Source: Aestuariivivens insulae (GTDB taxonomy: Bacteria > Bacteroidota > Bacteroidia > Flavobacteriales > Flavobacteriaceae). Taken from it: a stretch of DNA of 64,000 bases. Both the position numbers and the translations under genes were made by a program. Shown piece by piece: positions 9,658 to 19,276 of this stretch. The notes beneath the pieces are model-generated. The model worked only from the letters and a program-made list of their open reading frames with translations, made no database searches and was not told the origin of the DNA. How positions within the stretch are numbered: position 1 is the first letter of the stretch; each line of letters begins with the position of its first letter. The stretch lies in assembly GCF_022662195.1 (NCBI RefSeq), contig NZ_JAKMCS010000004.1, forward strand, positions 248,001 through 312,000. The letters run 5' to 3'.

Positions 9658-11856
9658 CTAATTGGTATTTATATATTCAATAGCTTTTTCTAGAACTTCA
9701 TCACGTCCTTCCTTAATACCCTTTATGGTAGGTTTAACCTCAATATCTGGAATTATACCCACCCGTTGGGTTTCTGTGCCATCGGGGTAATAAACACCAA
9801 TGCCAGAAATCATGGTTTGCAGGCCACCAGGAAGATTGATTTTCGAAACATTGCCATCGGCTCCAGCTGTGGTGCTACCCATAACGATAGTCTTATTGCC
9901 CGCTTTAAAAGCCATGGCTGTATATTCTGATTGACTTTGAGAATGCTCATTTACTAATACAACCACTTTTTTCCCCTTATAAGACCAAGACCTATCAATA
10001 CCAACTTTGCGGCCATTTCTAAAAGTAAACTCTCCTGGGTTATTTTTATTCCCTTGTGTAAATTTCACAAAGTTTGTTCTATTGGAATTTAGAAAGTTTC
10101 CTAATGAAAATGGGACAAATGCAGAAGGGTAATTGCGAATGTCAACTATAATTCCTCTAGCATTTTTGAAATTAGACTTAATGCTATCTATGTCCTTTTT
10201 CTTAATATATTTTAGTGTAATATACCCTATATTATTGTCAAGCATTTTATAGCTTTTACCATTTGGTTCTTTTTTGTAGCCAAAATAAAAATTTAGATTT
10301 TCCTTATTATATAATTTTAAGTCTTTGGTTAAACTTTTATTGTTATGAGTATAGGTAATAGATATGGTATTTGAATTTGCCCTTAAAATATCAAAAGACA
10401 TGTTTCTGAGTCTTGTAGGTTGATTGGAAGCAGGATAGAGATTATGATTTTCTTTTATAAAAGTTTCAACCGCTTTTCCATTAACATGTGTTATAACATC
10501 ACCAATTTCCAAACCGCTTTCTGTTTTTAATTCTGGGTTAAAGTAATCATCAATAACCAATTTATTTTCTACAAAGCACACGTGAAAAGGAGGGTAGTAA
10601 TTACCGCGTTGTTCTTGAATTTTATTATTTCCTCCCCATAGGTTGGCGTGAGTGTCTTTTATGTCTGCAATAATTTGAAGGGCCGCTAATTCATATTTTA
10701 ATTCACTATCTGCATTTATGAATTTAGGAATATATTCAATTAGACAACTGTTCCAATCCTTATCAATTAAATGTTTGTAAGGAAAGAAATATTGAATCAT
10801 GTTCCAATATCGGTATAATGCTAAGAGGCGAAAACCAGCATCAGGATATTTCATGTCATAATATGGATTTTCATTTGTGAACTTTGGATTGTTCACATTT
10901 GGAATCATACTAATATAGTATTGATCCCCTTGGTGCCTGTTGGTTTGAATATATTTGAGTTTTGAAACTAAGATGTTTGATAGCCCTTTATTGTCAATCC
11001 AAGCTAAATCAGGTTTTAAAAACGCTTCTTTCGATGTTTCTTTGCACGATTTACACGGTTTTAATTCTCCTAGTCGCTTTATCCAATCTGTTAGTAAACT
11101 ATCTCGTTCTTTATTGGGTTTTACTTTTTGATAATTAGGTAGAAACCTAAATAGTTCATAATCCCAATTGTAGTTTCCTCCTCCAATAGCAGGATGATAG
11201 TATTTTAAAAAGCCCCAAATACGCCCCAGTAAATCAAGGTTGTTAATTTGATTTTCATCTAAGGTTAAAAAAGTAATTTTTGAACCTGTATCGAATTCTG
11301 TATCTAGCTGTGGTTTGGTCAGTACTTTTTTAGGAGTATTCTCAAGTGATTTTCCGTCTACAGTTATTTTTAAATTGTCTACCCATATTTTTCCAGTTCC
11401 AGCAAGAATGCCCCCAAATACAATTGTTTTAGCATTGTTATTTAAAGAAAGCTCAATTTCATATTTTTTCCATTCTGTGGTTCCAGTGATACCACGCGAT
11501 TTCATATTATCAAAGGCAATGTATGGATCAATACGCATCCAGAGGCCAGCCCAACCACTACTAACATTTTCCGTTTTGATGTATCCGGTTAGTTTAATTT
11601 TTTTACCACCAAAATCTGCTGGGATTTTGTATGATAATGCATTAAATTCAACATTTTGACTATTGCTTTTTATTGATGCACATATGTTGCCGCTTTTAGA
11701 TATTAATTGTTCGTAAGAAATTGAATAGTCGCCATCTCCAAAAACACTCCAATTTTTGGCCTTTCCATCTTCTAAAATTTCGAAATCTAAATTGAGGTTT
11801 TTTTGGGCAAAGATTGAATGCGATAAGATTAATAATAATAAAAAAGATCTTTTCAT
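9658..11856 (-). CDS. Secreted S41 family (C-terminal processing) peptidase
   Basis: This 732-residue protein has a signal peptide (MKRSFLLLLILSHSIFAQ). A beta-sandwich, carbohydrate-binding-like region follows (about 20-165, with GNICASIKSN and GKIWVDNLKI). A helical middle region contains a CKSCK motif. Then comes a PDZ-like part (GLEIGDVITHVNGKAV) and the S41 catalytic domain. The likely nucleophile serine is in SQSQSEYTAMAF near residue 640, with NEHS just before it. It probably cleaves envelope or extracellular proteins. The gene looks AT-richer than its neighbours. The large N-terminal extension distinguishes it from classic CtpA, and its substrate is unknown. Confidence 0.85.
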   Translation of the reverse strand: MKRSFLLLLILSHSIFAQKNLNLDFEILEDGKAKNWSVFGDGDYSISYEQLISKSGNICASIKSNSQNVEFNALSYKIPADFGGKKIKLTGYIKTENVSSGWAGLWMRIDPYIAFDNMKSRGITGTTEWKKYEIELSLNNNAKTIVFGGILAGTGKIWVDNLKITVDGKSLENTPKKVLTKPQLDTEFDTGSKITFLTLDENQINNLDLLGRIWGFLKYYHPAIGGGNYNWDYELFRFLPNYQKVKPNKERDSLLTDWIKRLGELKPCKSCKETSKEAFLKPDLAWIDNKGLSNILVSKLKYIQTNRHQGDQYYISMIPNVNNPKFTNENPYYDMKYPDAGFRLLALYRYWNMIQYFFPYKHLIDKDWNSCLIEYIPKFINADSELKYELAALQIIADIKDTHANLWGGNNKIQEQRGNYYPPFHVCFVENKLVIDDYFNPELKTESGLEIGDVITHVNGKAVETFIKENHNLYPASNQPTRLRNMSFDILRANSNTISITYTHNNKSLTKDLKLYNKENLNFYFGYKKEPNGKSYKMLDNNIGYITLKYIKKKDIDSIKSNFKNARGIIVDIRNYPSAFVPFSLGNFLNSNRTNFVKFTQGNKNNPGEFTFRNGRKVGIDRSWSYKGKKVVVLVNEHSQSQSEYTAMAFKAGNKTIVMGSTTAGADGNVSKINLPGGLQTMISGIGVYYPDGTETQRVGIIPDIEVKPTIKGIKEGRDEVLEKAIEYINTN

Positions 11857-11937
11857 AATGATTGATTAATGTTAATGCAATCAAATAAAACTTAAAAAAA
11901 ATTCTTACAATCTAAGAAAATGTTAAATAACATAATA

Positions 11938-13098
11938 TTAAGATTCCTTGCCTAACATTTTATAAGCTTCTTCAATGTAAACATCAACATCTTCGGCAAA
12001 TTCATCCATAACAGTTTGTGGTGTTCGTTTATGACCCAACCTTACAATAATAATATTGTTTGTTCTGTCTACAATAACCATTTGTCCTAAATGCCCCCGC
12101 ATGATAAATAATGATTTGCCGTCTTTGTTGTGCAACCACCAGCCATAACCGTATTGTGGGCTTTCGGGAAATCGGGGTGTTACCGATGTGGCAACAAATG
12201 TGGAATCTAAAATCTGTTTGCCTTTCCATTTGCCATGGTCTTTATAAAGCTTGCCAAAACGCGCAAAATCTTTGGCGTTACTGGCAATGCAGCAATAGGC
12301 CTTAACCATTTGGTTTGCCTCACTGTCCAACTGCCAAAGGGCTTCGTTTTCACATCCAAGCGGCTTCCAAAAGCTTTCAGATAAATAGTTATATAATGTT
12401 TTGCCTGTGGCTTTTTTTATAACCATGGCTAGGAGTTGTGTGTTTCCACTTTGGTATTTAAAGGATTGTCCAGGAGCTTCAACTACTTTTACTTTGTTAA
12501 GCATCATGGCTTTTAAATCATCATCAAAGTAAGCTCGGGTAGTAATGGAAAAAGGCGAATAATAGGCTTCATCCCAATCGCTTCCCGATGCCATACTGGC
12601 TAAATCGCCTACCGTTAGTTTGGCAGCCAACCCATTGCAGTATTCAGGAAAAAAATCGCATACGGGTTGGTCTAAACTTTTTATATAGCCTTCCATAATG
12701 GCTTTGCCCAAAAGTCCAGACACATAACTTTTTGCCATGGAAAAGGAATTGGATTTTGAGTTATCATTAAACTCGTCGTAATAGTTTTCAAACCAAATGC
12801 TATCGTTTTTTATGATAACAAAAGCTATGGTGCCATAGGTGTTGTTGGTTGTGGTTAATCGTTCTGTTTCTTTAGCGCTATTATAGTTTTTATGGTCTGG
12901 CCATGGTTGGGGTGTGCTGTTTTCAATAATTCTATTGTCGAAGTGTTTATAGTCTTCTAAAAAGGCTGTGGTATGTCCGTTTAAATAAATGGTGCGAACG
13001 GCTTTAATAAGGTAATCGGTATCGGTTATATAGAGCACTATGATGAGTGCCCCAAATAGGATAACCAACCATTTTAGAAGTTTTATGATGTGTTTCAT
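11938..13098 (-). CDS. Membrane-anchored serine hydrolase, beta-lactamase (class C fold) family
   Basis: This 386-residue protein has an N-terminal membrane anchor (about 8-25) and a serine hydrolase domain of the AmpC/esterase type. The active-site SxxK is Ser120-Met-Ala-Lys123 in NSFSMAKSYVSG. A tyrosine motif (FKYQSGNTQ) and YGYGWWLHN follow, and HLGQMV probably replaces the third (KTG/HxG) element. Such proteins act as esterases, D-aminopeptidases or peptidases and are usually not antibiotic beta-lactamases. The gene stands alone between the S41 peptidase and ogt, with about 75-80 bp on either side. Confidence 0.85.
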   Translation of the reverse strand: MKHIIKLLKWLVILFGALIIVLYITDTDYLIKAVRTIYLNGHTTAFLEDYKHFDNRIIENSTPQPWPDHKNYNSAKETERLTTTNNTYGTIAFVIIKNDSIWFENYYDEFNDNSKSNSFSMAKSYVSGLLGKAIMEGYIKSLDQPVCDFFPEYCNGLAAKLTVGDLASMASGSDWDEAYYSPFSITTRAYFDDDLKAMMLNKVKVVEAPGQSFKYQSGNTQLLAMVIKKATGKTLYNYLSESFWKPLGCENEALWQLDSEANQMVKAYCCIASNAKDFARFGKLYKDHGKWKGKQILDSTFVATSVTPRFPESPQYGYGWWLHNKDGKSLFIMRGHLGQMVIVDRTNNIIIVRLGHKRTPQTVMDEFAEDVDVYIEEAYKMLGKES

Positions 13099-13172
13099 GA
13101 GCTTGCTTTAACTTGAATTAAATATAGGAAAATTAATTCATCTTTTTTTGAAAAGCAGTTGAGGTGCAATGG

Positions 13173-13703
13173 TTAAAAAAGCGATTGCTGTTTGTACGGA
13201 CTCTCATGGTCCAGCAACCATTGTTTTCTGTGGAGTCCTCCGGCATAACCCGTTAGGCTGCCATCGCTACCTATAACACGATGACATGGAATAACGATCC
13301 AAATGGGGTTTTTGCCATTGGCGTTGGCTACCGCCCTAATGGCTTTTACATCACCCAGTTGTTTAGAAAGTTCTAAATAAGTGGTGGTTTTGCCATGTGG
13401 GATTTGTTCTAAAGCCTTCCAGACTTGTTTTTGGAAATCGGTGCCCTGTGGATTTAATTTTAAGTTGAATTGTTGCCTAGTCCCTTCAAAATATTCGTTA
13501 AGCTGAATGACGCAATCTTCTAATAGAACAGGAATAATATCTGTGGTTTTTTCTTCAGATTCCCACTTACGCGGGAAAGACAAATTATTTGTTCCTCCTT
13601 CGGGGGAATTTAAATTATTAAGTACTGTAATTTCGGTAATACCATCTTCATCACCAACAATTTTGGTAAACCCTAAAGGTGTTTCGATGATGCAACTTTC
13701 CAT
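13173..13703 (-). CDS. ogt: Methylated-DNA-protein-cysteine methyltransferase with a repeat-derived insertion
   Basis: This 176-residue protein removes alkyl groups from O6-alkylguanine by transfer to its own cysteine, Cys140 in IPCHRVIG. The DNA-binding helix (FQKQVWKALEQIPHGKTTTY) and the C-terminal YAGGLHRKQWLLDHE are intact. Between the N-terminal strand (GITEITVL) and LEDCVIQLNEYF there is an extra stretch at residues 33-52, including SPEGGTNN and LSFPRKWES. The DNA of this stretch is palindromic repeat sequence. The insert lies in the variable N-terminal domain, so the enzyme is probably active. The start overlaps the stop of the upstream CNNM gene (TAATG), which implies translational coupling. 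Confidence 0.9.
   Translation of the reverse strand: MESCIIETPLGFTKIVGDEDGITEITVLNNLNSPEGGTNNLSFPRKWESEEKTTDIIPVLLEDCVIQLNEYFEGTRQQFNLKLNPQGTDFQKQVWKALEQIPHGKTTTYLELSKQLGDVKAIRAVANANGKNPIWIVIPCHRVIGSDGSLTGYAGGLHRKQWLLDHESPYKQQSLF
13556..13608. repeat. Two palindromic repeat units inside the ogt coding sequence
   Basis: The first unit (about 13558-13581) reads GATTCCCACTTACGCGGGAA on the plus strand and encodes the peptide SFPRKWES on the minus strand. This is the well-known translation of the ATTCCCGCGTAAGCGGGAAT type of palindromic repeat. The second unit (13592-13608) is a tight hairpin, TTCCTCC-TTC-GGGGGAA, encoding SPEGG. Both keep the ogt frame. Confidence 0.7.
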
Positions 13704-14791
13704 TACTTTTTGGTATTATCGTCAATAAAGATGCCTAATTTTTTAGCGCGGGTTTCCCAGCTTTTTCTAGCCAGGAGTTGCAAATCCGAGACATTATCGC
13801 TTTCATCCATAATCTCTAAGCCCAATAGGGTTTCTATCACGTCTTCCATGGTTACCAAGCCATTAACGCTACCATATTCATCCACGGCTAAAGCCATATG
13901 GTTTCTGCTTTCTACCAGTTTTTCAAATAGGGTAGGAATAGACAGATTTCTATTAACAACAATAATGTTCCGTTTAATATCGGCTAGTTTTTTATTGCCG
14001 TTGTCCAAAGCCATTTCCTTAAATACTTCGTCCTTTAAAACAAGCCCGACAATATTGTCTGGGTCGCCCCTGTATATAGGAATTCTGGAAAACCTTAGGT
14101 TGATGTTTTTATTAAAAAAGTCTTCAACGGTGGTGGTTTCATCTTCAATTTTCATGACTGTTCTAGGGGTCATCACATCTTTTGCAAAAACTTGCTTAAA
14201 GTTGAGCAAGTTTTTAATGATAATACTTTCGTTTTCTTGAAAAACCCCTTCTTCATGGGCTATATCGGTCATGGCCATAAAGCTTTCCCTGCTTAGCACG
14301 CTACCATGGTGACCCTTACCTCCAATTAATTTTGTGGTAAGCTGTAATAGCCAAAGAAGCCCAGTCCATTTTAAAGGGAAGATTAAAATGATGAGTGTTT
14401 TTGATGCGAAATTGGCTAGGCTTTTCCAGTAGGTGGCCCCTATGGTTTTTGGAATAATTTCTGAAGCCACTAAAATTAAAAAGGTCATTATGGCCGAAAC
14501 GATGCCCACTGTATTGATTCCGAAAAGCTCTACTTTATAAGGTAATTTTTCAGCTTCGATACCTACCATCATAGCCCCTAAAGTATGGGCAATGGTATTT
14601 AGGGTGAGAATGGCAATTAAGGGTTTGTCTACATCTTTTTTTAAGGATTCTAGGGTTAAAGCATAGTCTTTGCCTTCTTGTTTTTTAATGTTTATAAAGG
14701 TTGGTGTAACACTAAGTAACACGGCCTCTAGTATAGAACATAAAAACGAAAAAAAAATGGAAACGGTTGCCCAAAAAATTAATGTGCTCAT
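13703..14791 (-). CDS. CNNM transmembrane domain / CBS domain protein (hemolysin C / CorC-like family)
   Basis: This 362-residue membrane protein has an N-terminal DUF21/CNNM domain with about four hydrophobic segments (residues 1-150, including LILVASEIIPKTIGATYWK). Two CBS domains follow (about 205-330, with VMTPRTVMKIED and MALAVDEYGSVNGLVTMEDVIETLLG). CNNM proteins are linked to Mg2+/Na+ transport and metal homeostasis. It lacks the C-terminal CorC_HlyC domain found in GldE and CorC, so I do not call it GldE. The stop codon overlaps the start of ogt. Confidence 0.88.
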   Translation of the reverse strand: MSTLIFWATVSIFFSFLCSILEAVLLSVTPTFINIKKQEGKDYALTLESLKKDVDKPLIAILTLNTIAHTLGAMMVGIEAEKLPYKVELFGINTVGIVSAIMTFLILVASEIIPKTIGATYWKSLANFASKTLIILIFPLKWTGLLWLLQLTTKLIGGKGHHGSVLSRESFMAMTDIAHEEGVFQENESIIIKNLLNFKQVFAKDVMTPRTVMKIEDETTTVEDFFNKNINLRFSRIPIYRGDPDNIVGLVLKDEVFKEMALDNGNKKLADIKRNIIVVNRNLSIPTLFEKLVESRNHMALAVDEYGSVNGLVTMEDVIETLLGLEIMDESDNVSDLQLLARKSWETRAKKLGIFIDDNTKK

Positions 14792-14815
14792 AGCTTGTTA
14801 TAAAGGTCTAAAGTA

Positions 14816-16114
14816 CTAATTATTTTGGGAATTAATGGTAGTTAAATTGGCTGTGTAGAACACTTGTTGTAAAGCAGGTCTTATATTAAGATCATAGATG
14901 TTTCTATGTGTTCTTGTGGGATAAACACGATTGGATAAAAAGATAAACACAAGCTCGTTATCGGGGTCTGCCCATACAAAAGTCCCCGTAAAACCAGAGT
15001 GACCAAAACTTTTGGGACTTACCTGAGGTGCTGGGTAGGCTTCTTTTATGCTTAAAGTATCATTTCCAATTAAAGGCTTGTCGAACCCTAATCCGCGCCG
15101 GTTATCGTTTTCTGGATATTGAATTCGTGTAAATTCCTCAACCGTTGAGGTTTTAAAATAGTGTTTGCCGGCATAGGTGCCTTTTTGTAATAGCATTTGC
15201 ATATAAATAGCTAAATCTTTGGTTGTTGCAAACAATCCGGCATTGCCAGAAACCCCACCAAAAAGTGCTGCGTTCTCATCGTGTACCCAACCTTGTGTTA
15301 GAGTGTTTCGGAAGATGGAGTCGTTTTCTGTGGGGACTATAGTATTTTTAAACGCTTTTGTTGATGGTAAGTAACCTAGTGTTTCACAACCTAAGGGTCT
15401 GTAAAAATGGTTTTGAAGATAGCTTTGGTAGTCCTCACCTGTTATGTTTTCAATTAGTTGCGGGTAAATTAATGAGGCCAATCCCGAATAGAGATAAACT
15501 TTATCGTCACTTACTTTAGAGCGTTTAATCTTTCTGAAGACCTTGCGATTAAATCGATTTTTTATGTAGAGGTTTGGATAGGCTTGATTCGAAAACCCTT
15601 TGCGTTTTTCGGTTTGTACAAATCGTTTTTTAGGTTTGCCTTTTCTAAGGACGTCACTTAAAAATATAATGTAAGGTTTCATACCCGCTTGGTGCGCTAA
15701 CAATTCACGAAGGGTAATATCTTTTTTATCGGCTCTATGTTTCCATGAAGGCCAATAAGTGCTAAAAGGTTTGTCGAGGTCTAATTTGCCTTCTTCGTAA
15801 AGTTTCATTAAAGCAGGTAAGGGACCAACAATTTTGGTAACTGAAGCTAAGTCGTATATGTCATTCAATTGTACTTTTTGGATGCTATCGTAGGTATGGA
15901 AACCATATGCTTGATGAAAAATGATCTTACCCTGTTTGGCAACCAATACCTGAGCACCTGGGAAAGCTTGTTCCTTAATTGCCCGTTGCATTATGGAATC
16001 GACTCGATGTTGAATGTACCGTGAATCCAATCCAACCAATTCTGGGCTGCCGTATTGCAATTGGCCCTGTACTGTGCTAAAAATGAGTAAAAAGAGTAGC
16101 GTAAAGTTTCGCAT
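14816..16114 (-). CDS. Secreted serine hydrolase, beta-lactamase family
   Basis: This 432-residue protein has a signal peptide (about 1-17, ending TVQGQ) and a class C beta-lactamase-like domain. The catalytic SxxK is Ser91-Val-Thr-Lys94 in DLASVTKIVG. The Tyr-containing motif is YLYSGLASL and the third motif is FGHSGFTGTFVW. The sequence resembles the beta-lactamase-like domains that are fused to NagZ-type glucosaminidases in Bacteroidota, which suggests a role in cell-wall turnover rather than drug resistance. The gene ends 24 bp upstream of the CNNM gene start, so the CNNM and ogt genes may follow it on one transcript. Confidence 0.85.
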   Translation of the reverse strand: MRNFTLLFLLIFSTVQGQLQYGSPELVGLDSRYIQHRVDSIMQRAIKEQAFPGAQVLVAKQGKIIFHQAYGFHTYDSIQKVQLNDIYDLASVTKIVGPLPALMKLYEEGKLDLDKPFSTYWPSWKHRADKKDITLRELLAHQAGMKPYIIFLSDVLRKGKPKKRFVQTEKRKGFSNQAYPNLYIKNRFNRKVFRKIKRSKVSDDKVYLYSGLASLIYPQLIENITGEDYQSYLQNHFYRPLGCETLGYLPSTKAFKNTIVPTENDSIFRNTLTQGWVHDENAALFGGVSGNAGLFATTKDLAIYMQMLLQKGTYAGKHYFKTSTVEEFTRIQYPENDNRRGLGFDKPLIGNDTLSIKEAYPAPQVSPKSFGHSGFTGTFVWADPDNELVFIFLSNRVYPTRTHRNIYDLNIRPALQQVFYTANLTTINSQNN

Positions 16115-16227
16115 ATGCTTTAGGGATACTAATTGGTTTGAAAGTTACAAAAGTATTTTTTAGTACGCTTATGAAGGCCTAGTAAACTTGGTCTTTAAGG
16201 GTGAAGAAATTGTAGGGATTGAAAAGG

Positions 16228-16477
16228 GAAATTGGATGTTGGATGCCAGAGGCTAGAGGCTGGAAGCATAGAAATTTTAGTTAACTAATAATTTTTTGGA
16301 CATGACAAAAATCCTTGTGTCTTTTCTTTTGTGTTTTAATAAGACCCTTCCGACTTTAAACTCTTAAATGAGTTTAAAGCCACCTTCCCTTCTAAAGGGA
16401 AGGAGTTGTGGTTGTTGATTTATTTAAACTCCTTTCCTTTTAAAGGAGGAGTGGCTGCGGTGGCTTGCCATTTGCCC
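16228..16477. repeat. Cluster of dispersed repeats and hairpins
   Basis: The 16115-16523 gap has no gene I can support. It holds a purine-rich GGATGTT segment, a hairpin CTTCCCTTCTAAAGGGAAG near 16384, a second hairpin CTCCTTTCCTTTTAAAGGAG near 16431, and a 21-nt stretch (16457-16477) identical to 6745-6765. The hairpins might also act as a terminator for the radical SAM gene (minus strand). Confidence 0.6.
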
Positions 16478-16523
16478 TAAAAACCATTTGCTAAAATTAT
16501 TTGTAATGTGTTATTAAGAGGGG

Positions 16524-17597
16524 TTAAAACAGTTTTAACTGACCGTGTTTGTAACTTTCGTGAAGCGATGTGTTTAGTTTGGGCATTCCTTTACCCTTAA
16601 AATATTTTTGCCTAGCCAATTTTACAAGGTTGTTAATCTGTTCGGCTATTTTGCCTTCACCACGCATGCGTTTTCCGTAACGGCTATCGTTTAAGGTGCC
16701 GCCGTGGCAACTTTCAATTTGGCGCACTATTTTTTCGGCGCGATCTGGCATGGTCTTTTTTACCCAATCGGTAAAAATTTCACCTATGGCACCATTCAAC
16801 CTTACTATGGTGTGGGCAATGGACAAGGCACCATTTTCTGAAGCGGCTTTGGCCAAAGGTAAAATTTCATGACTGTTAATGGATGGTATTATGGGGGCCA
16901 GCATGACATTAACGGGAATGCCATTTTCGCTAAGGGTTTTAACGGTTTCCAGACGTTTTTTTATGGTTGCCGTTCTGGGTTCTAAGATGCGTCTGGTCTC
17001 TTCAGAAAGTGAAGTGATGGATATATTAACGGCAATTAATTGGTCTTTCGCCAAGGCCTTTAAAATATCCAAATCCCTTAAAACCAAAGCGTTTTTGGTA
17101 ATGATAGCAACGGGGTGTCTGTATTTTAAATATACTTCCAGGCATTGTCGGGTAATTTCAAATTGTTGTTCTGCGGGTTGGTAGCAATCGGTGTTGCCGG
17201 ATAAAACTATGGGGTAGGCGTTCCAGCTTTTCTTTTTTAGTTGTGCTTCCAATAGCTTTGGGGCATCTTTTTTAACCAAAATACGTCGTTCAAAATCCAA
17301 CCCCGCACTATAGCCCCAATATTCATGGCTGTTACGGGCATAACAATAAATGCAACCGTGCTCGCAACCTTGGTAAGGGTTCATGCTGTACATTAATCCT
17401 AAATCGGGACTGTCTACTTTATTTACTATGGTTTTAGGGAAAACAGGTAGGTAAAGGGTTTTGTCTTTGTCGGCCAGCTCACCTTCCTTACTACAATATT
17501 CCAAAAAATCGTCACGTAGTTCATGGCTCAATTCGAAGAATCGGTTGGAGACGTTAAGCTGTGCGCCACGCCCTTTTATGGTTGATTTTGGGTTCAT
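16524..17597 (-). CDS. PA0069/Rv2578c-family radical SAM protein (SplB-like)
   Basis: This 357-residue protein has the radical-SAM cluster Cys78-x3-Cys82-x2-Cys85 in YQGCEHGCIYCYARN, so it should bind a 4Fe-4S cluster and S-adenosylmethionine. The family is related to spore photoproduct lyase, and the reaction of this subgroup is not known. The motifs VLSGNTDCYQPAE and PVNVMLAPIIPSINSHE are conserved features. The N-terminal MNPKSTIKGRGAQLNVSNRF (GRG...NRF) is typical of the family and supports the chosen ATG. It is single and has no obvious functional partner nearby. Confidence 0.88.
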   Translation of the reverse strand: MNPKSTIKGRGAQLNVSNRFFELSHELRDDFLEYCSKEGELADKDKTLYLPVFPKTIVNKVDSPDLGLMYSMNPYQGCEHGCIYCYARNSHEYWGYSAGLDFERRILVKKDAPKLLEAQLKKKSWNAYPIVLSGNTDCYQPAEQQFEITRQCLEVYLKYRHPVAIITKNALVLRDLDILKALAKDQLIAVNISITSLSEETRRILEPRTATIKKRLETVKTLSENGIPVNVMLAPIIPSINSHEILPLAKAASENGALSIAHTIVRLNGAIGEIFTDWVKKTMPDRAEKIVRQIESCHGGTLNDSRYGKRMRGEGKIAEQINNLVKLARQKYFKGKGMPKLNTSLHESYKHGQLKLF

Positions 17598-17688
17598 TGT
17601 AGAAAAATTAACGGTTACATATTATATAGGTAACGCTATGAAAATTGAGATTGCTTTATAAAAGGATTGAAAATCAATTTAAAATCTA

Positions 17689-17716
17689 GTGAGGTCTCTA
17701 CTGCACTCGACCTGAC
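17689..17716. repeat. Single copy of the GAGGTCTCGACTGCGCTCGACC repeat
   Basis: This is one arm of the family seen at 8817-8889, with two mismatches over 28 nt. Apart from it, the 17598-17909 gap is AT-rich and should contain the sulfatase promoter. I see no gene there. Confidence 0.6.
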
Positions 17717-17909
17717 GTTTTTAATTATTGAATTTCAGATTTTTAATTTATAGCCGAACTCAAGTTTAAAATTACTTATAATTTGAATGGCAAATTGTTA
17801 AAACAAAAATGGGTTATCAACAAAAGCGGTTTTGCTTTGCCATAAAAAATGTCGAACTTAGTCAGCTACTTATAATATCAAGTTTTCCACAACATTAGAA
17901 AATGAAACA

Positions 17910-19265
17910 ATGAACAAAAAAGTACCTTTCCTTTTGTCCCTTTTATTGATTACCGTTTGGTCTTGTAATAAGTCTGTTTCCAATGAGCCTACTAAACCAA
18001 AGCGTCCTAACATTATATTGGTGTATATGGACGATATGGGTTATGGAGATTTGGAATGTTATGGCAACCCTATTATTAAAACACCTAATTTAAATAAAAT
18101 GGCTCAAGAGGGGATTAAGTTCACTTCGTTTTATGCGCCAAGTTCAGTCTGTACACCGTCTAGGGCAGGGTTGCTTACTGGAAGGTATCCCGTTAGAAAT
18201 GCACCAAATAATTTTGGGCCAGAATCTAAAGATGGGCTGCCGTTAACCGAAGTGACCATGGCCGATGTTTTAAAACAAGCGGGCTATGTTACTGGGGCTA
18301 TAGGGAAATGGCATTTGGGACATTTACCAGAATATTTACCAACCTCCCGTGGCTTCGATTATTTTTATGGCTTGCCCTATAGTAACGATATGATTCTGCC
18401 CTGGTGCCCATGGCTTACAGACGAGGACAAACTCTATATGTATGAAAATGAGAAGCCTATTAAGGAAATAGGAAAGCAGCAGGACAGGTTAATGTTGGAT
18501 TACTCCAATAAGGCCATTGCTTTTGTAAAGAAACATAAAGAGGAACCTTTTTTCCTTTATCTCGCTCATGCCATGCCTCATTTACCTATTAGTGCACCAA
18601 ACGAATTTAAAAACACGTCGGAGGCGGGCTTATATGGCGATGTGATTGAAACTATAGATTGGACTATTGGCGAGCTTCTTAAAACCTTAAAAGAACAAGG
18701 CTTGGAGGAGAATACCCTTGTGGTGTTTACGAGCGATAATGGCCCTTGGCATAATTTACCAGACCGTATGCTTGCCGATGGAGTAGAGCGTTGGCATACT
18801 GGAACGACAGGGCTGTTTAGAGGGGCTAAGATGACCACTTATGAAGGCGGCTCTAGAGTTCCTGCTATTATGTATTGGCCCAAAACCATTGCAAAGAATC
18901 AAGTGAACAGGGATATTGTAACGGGGCTGGATTTGTTTCCAACATTTGTGGCCTTGGCAGAAGGGGAGTTGCCCAGCAAATACACCATTGATGGGAAAAA
19001 CCTTTTGGGAGTGATTACCGAAAACCAAAAATCGCCACGCCATTCCTTTATGTATTGCTCTGGCAAGACTGTTGAAGCCATAAGGGAAAATGAATGGAAA
19101 TTAAGAATTACCGAAGCCGATAGCATACAGCTCTTTAATCTAAGCGAAGACCCAAGCGAACAATATAATCGTGCACAAGCATTCCCTGAAAGGGTAAGTG
19201 AGTTAAAAGATAAAATGGAGGTCTTTGCTGCGGAGACGGATTCGAGGGTTTATGTTGAGCTATAG
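17910..19265 (+). CDS. Arylsulfatase-family sulfatase, lipoprotein
   Basis: This 451-residue type I sulfatase has a lipoprotein signal (LLITVWSC, Cys19), so it is anchored in the envelope. The metal-binding start is [14 protein letters not shown] (Asp41, Asp42). The sulfatase signature Cys81-Thr-Pro-Ser-Arg85 in [17 protein letters not shown] is of the cysteine type, so it needs conversion to formylglycine by a maturase encoded elsewhere. KWHLGH and FTSDNGPW are further conserved motifs. It probably removes sulfate from polysaccharides or glycosaminoglycans, a common trait in marine flavobacteria. No SusC/SusD or glycosidase genes are nearby, so the substrate cannot be named. Confidence 0.92.
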   Translation: MNKKVPFLLSLLLITVWSCNKSVSNEPTKPKRPNIILVYMDDMGYGDLECYGNPIIKTPNLNKMAQEGIKFTSFYAPSSVCTPSRAGLLTGRYPVRNAPNNFGPESKDGLPLTEVTMADVLKQAGYVTGAIGKWHLGHLPEYLPTSRGFDYFYGLPYSNDMILPWCPWLTDEDKLYMYENEKPIKEIGKQQDRLMLDYSNKAIAFVKKHKEEPFFLYLAHAMPHLPISAPNEFKNTSEAGLYGDVIETIDWTIGELLKTLKEQGLEENTLVVFTSDNGPWHNLPDRMLADGVERWHTGTTGLFRGAKMTTYEGGSRVPAIMYWPKTIAKNQVNRDIVTGLDLFPTFVALAEGELPSKYTIDGKNLLGVITENQKSPRHSFMYCSGKTVEAIRENEWKLRITEADSIQLFNLSEDPSEQYNRAQAFPERVSELKDKMEVFAAETDSRVYVEL

Positions 19266-19276
19266 CTTAGGTGTTT

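Noticed and set aside
13703-14791. Calling the CNNM/CBS protein GldE
   Set aside because: It lacks the C-terminal CorC/HlyC-type domain and is shorter than GldE. No gld genes are adjacent.
11938-16114. Reading the two beta-lactamase-fold proteins as antibiotic resistance genes
   Set aside because: They are of the esterase/peptidase-like class C fold typical of Bacteroidota envelopes. Nothing in the sequence shows drug hydrolysis.
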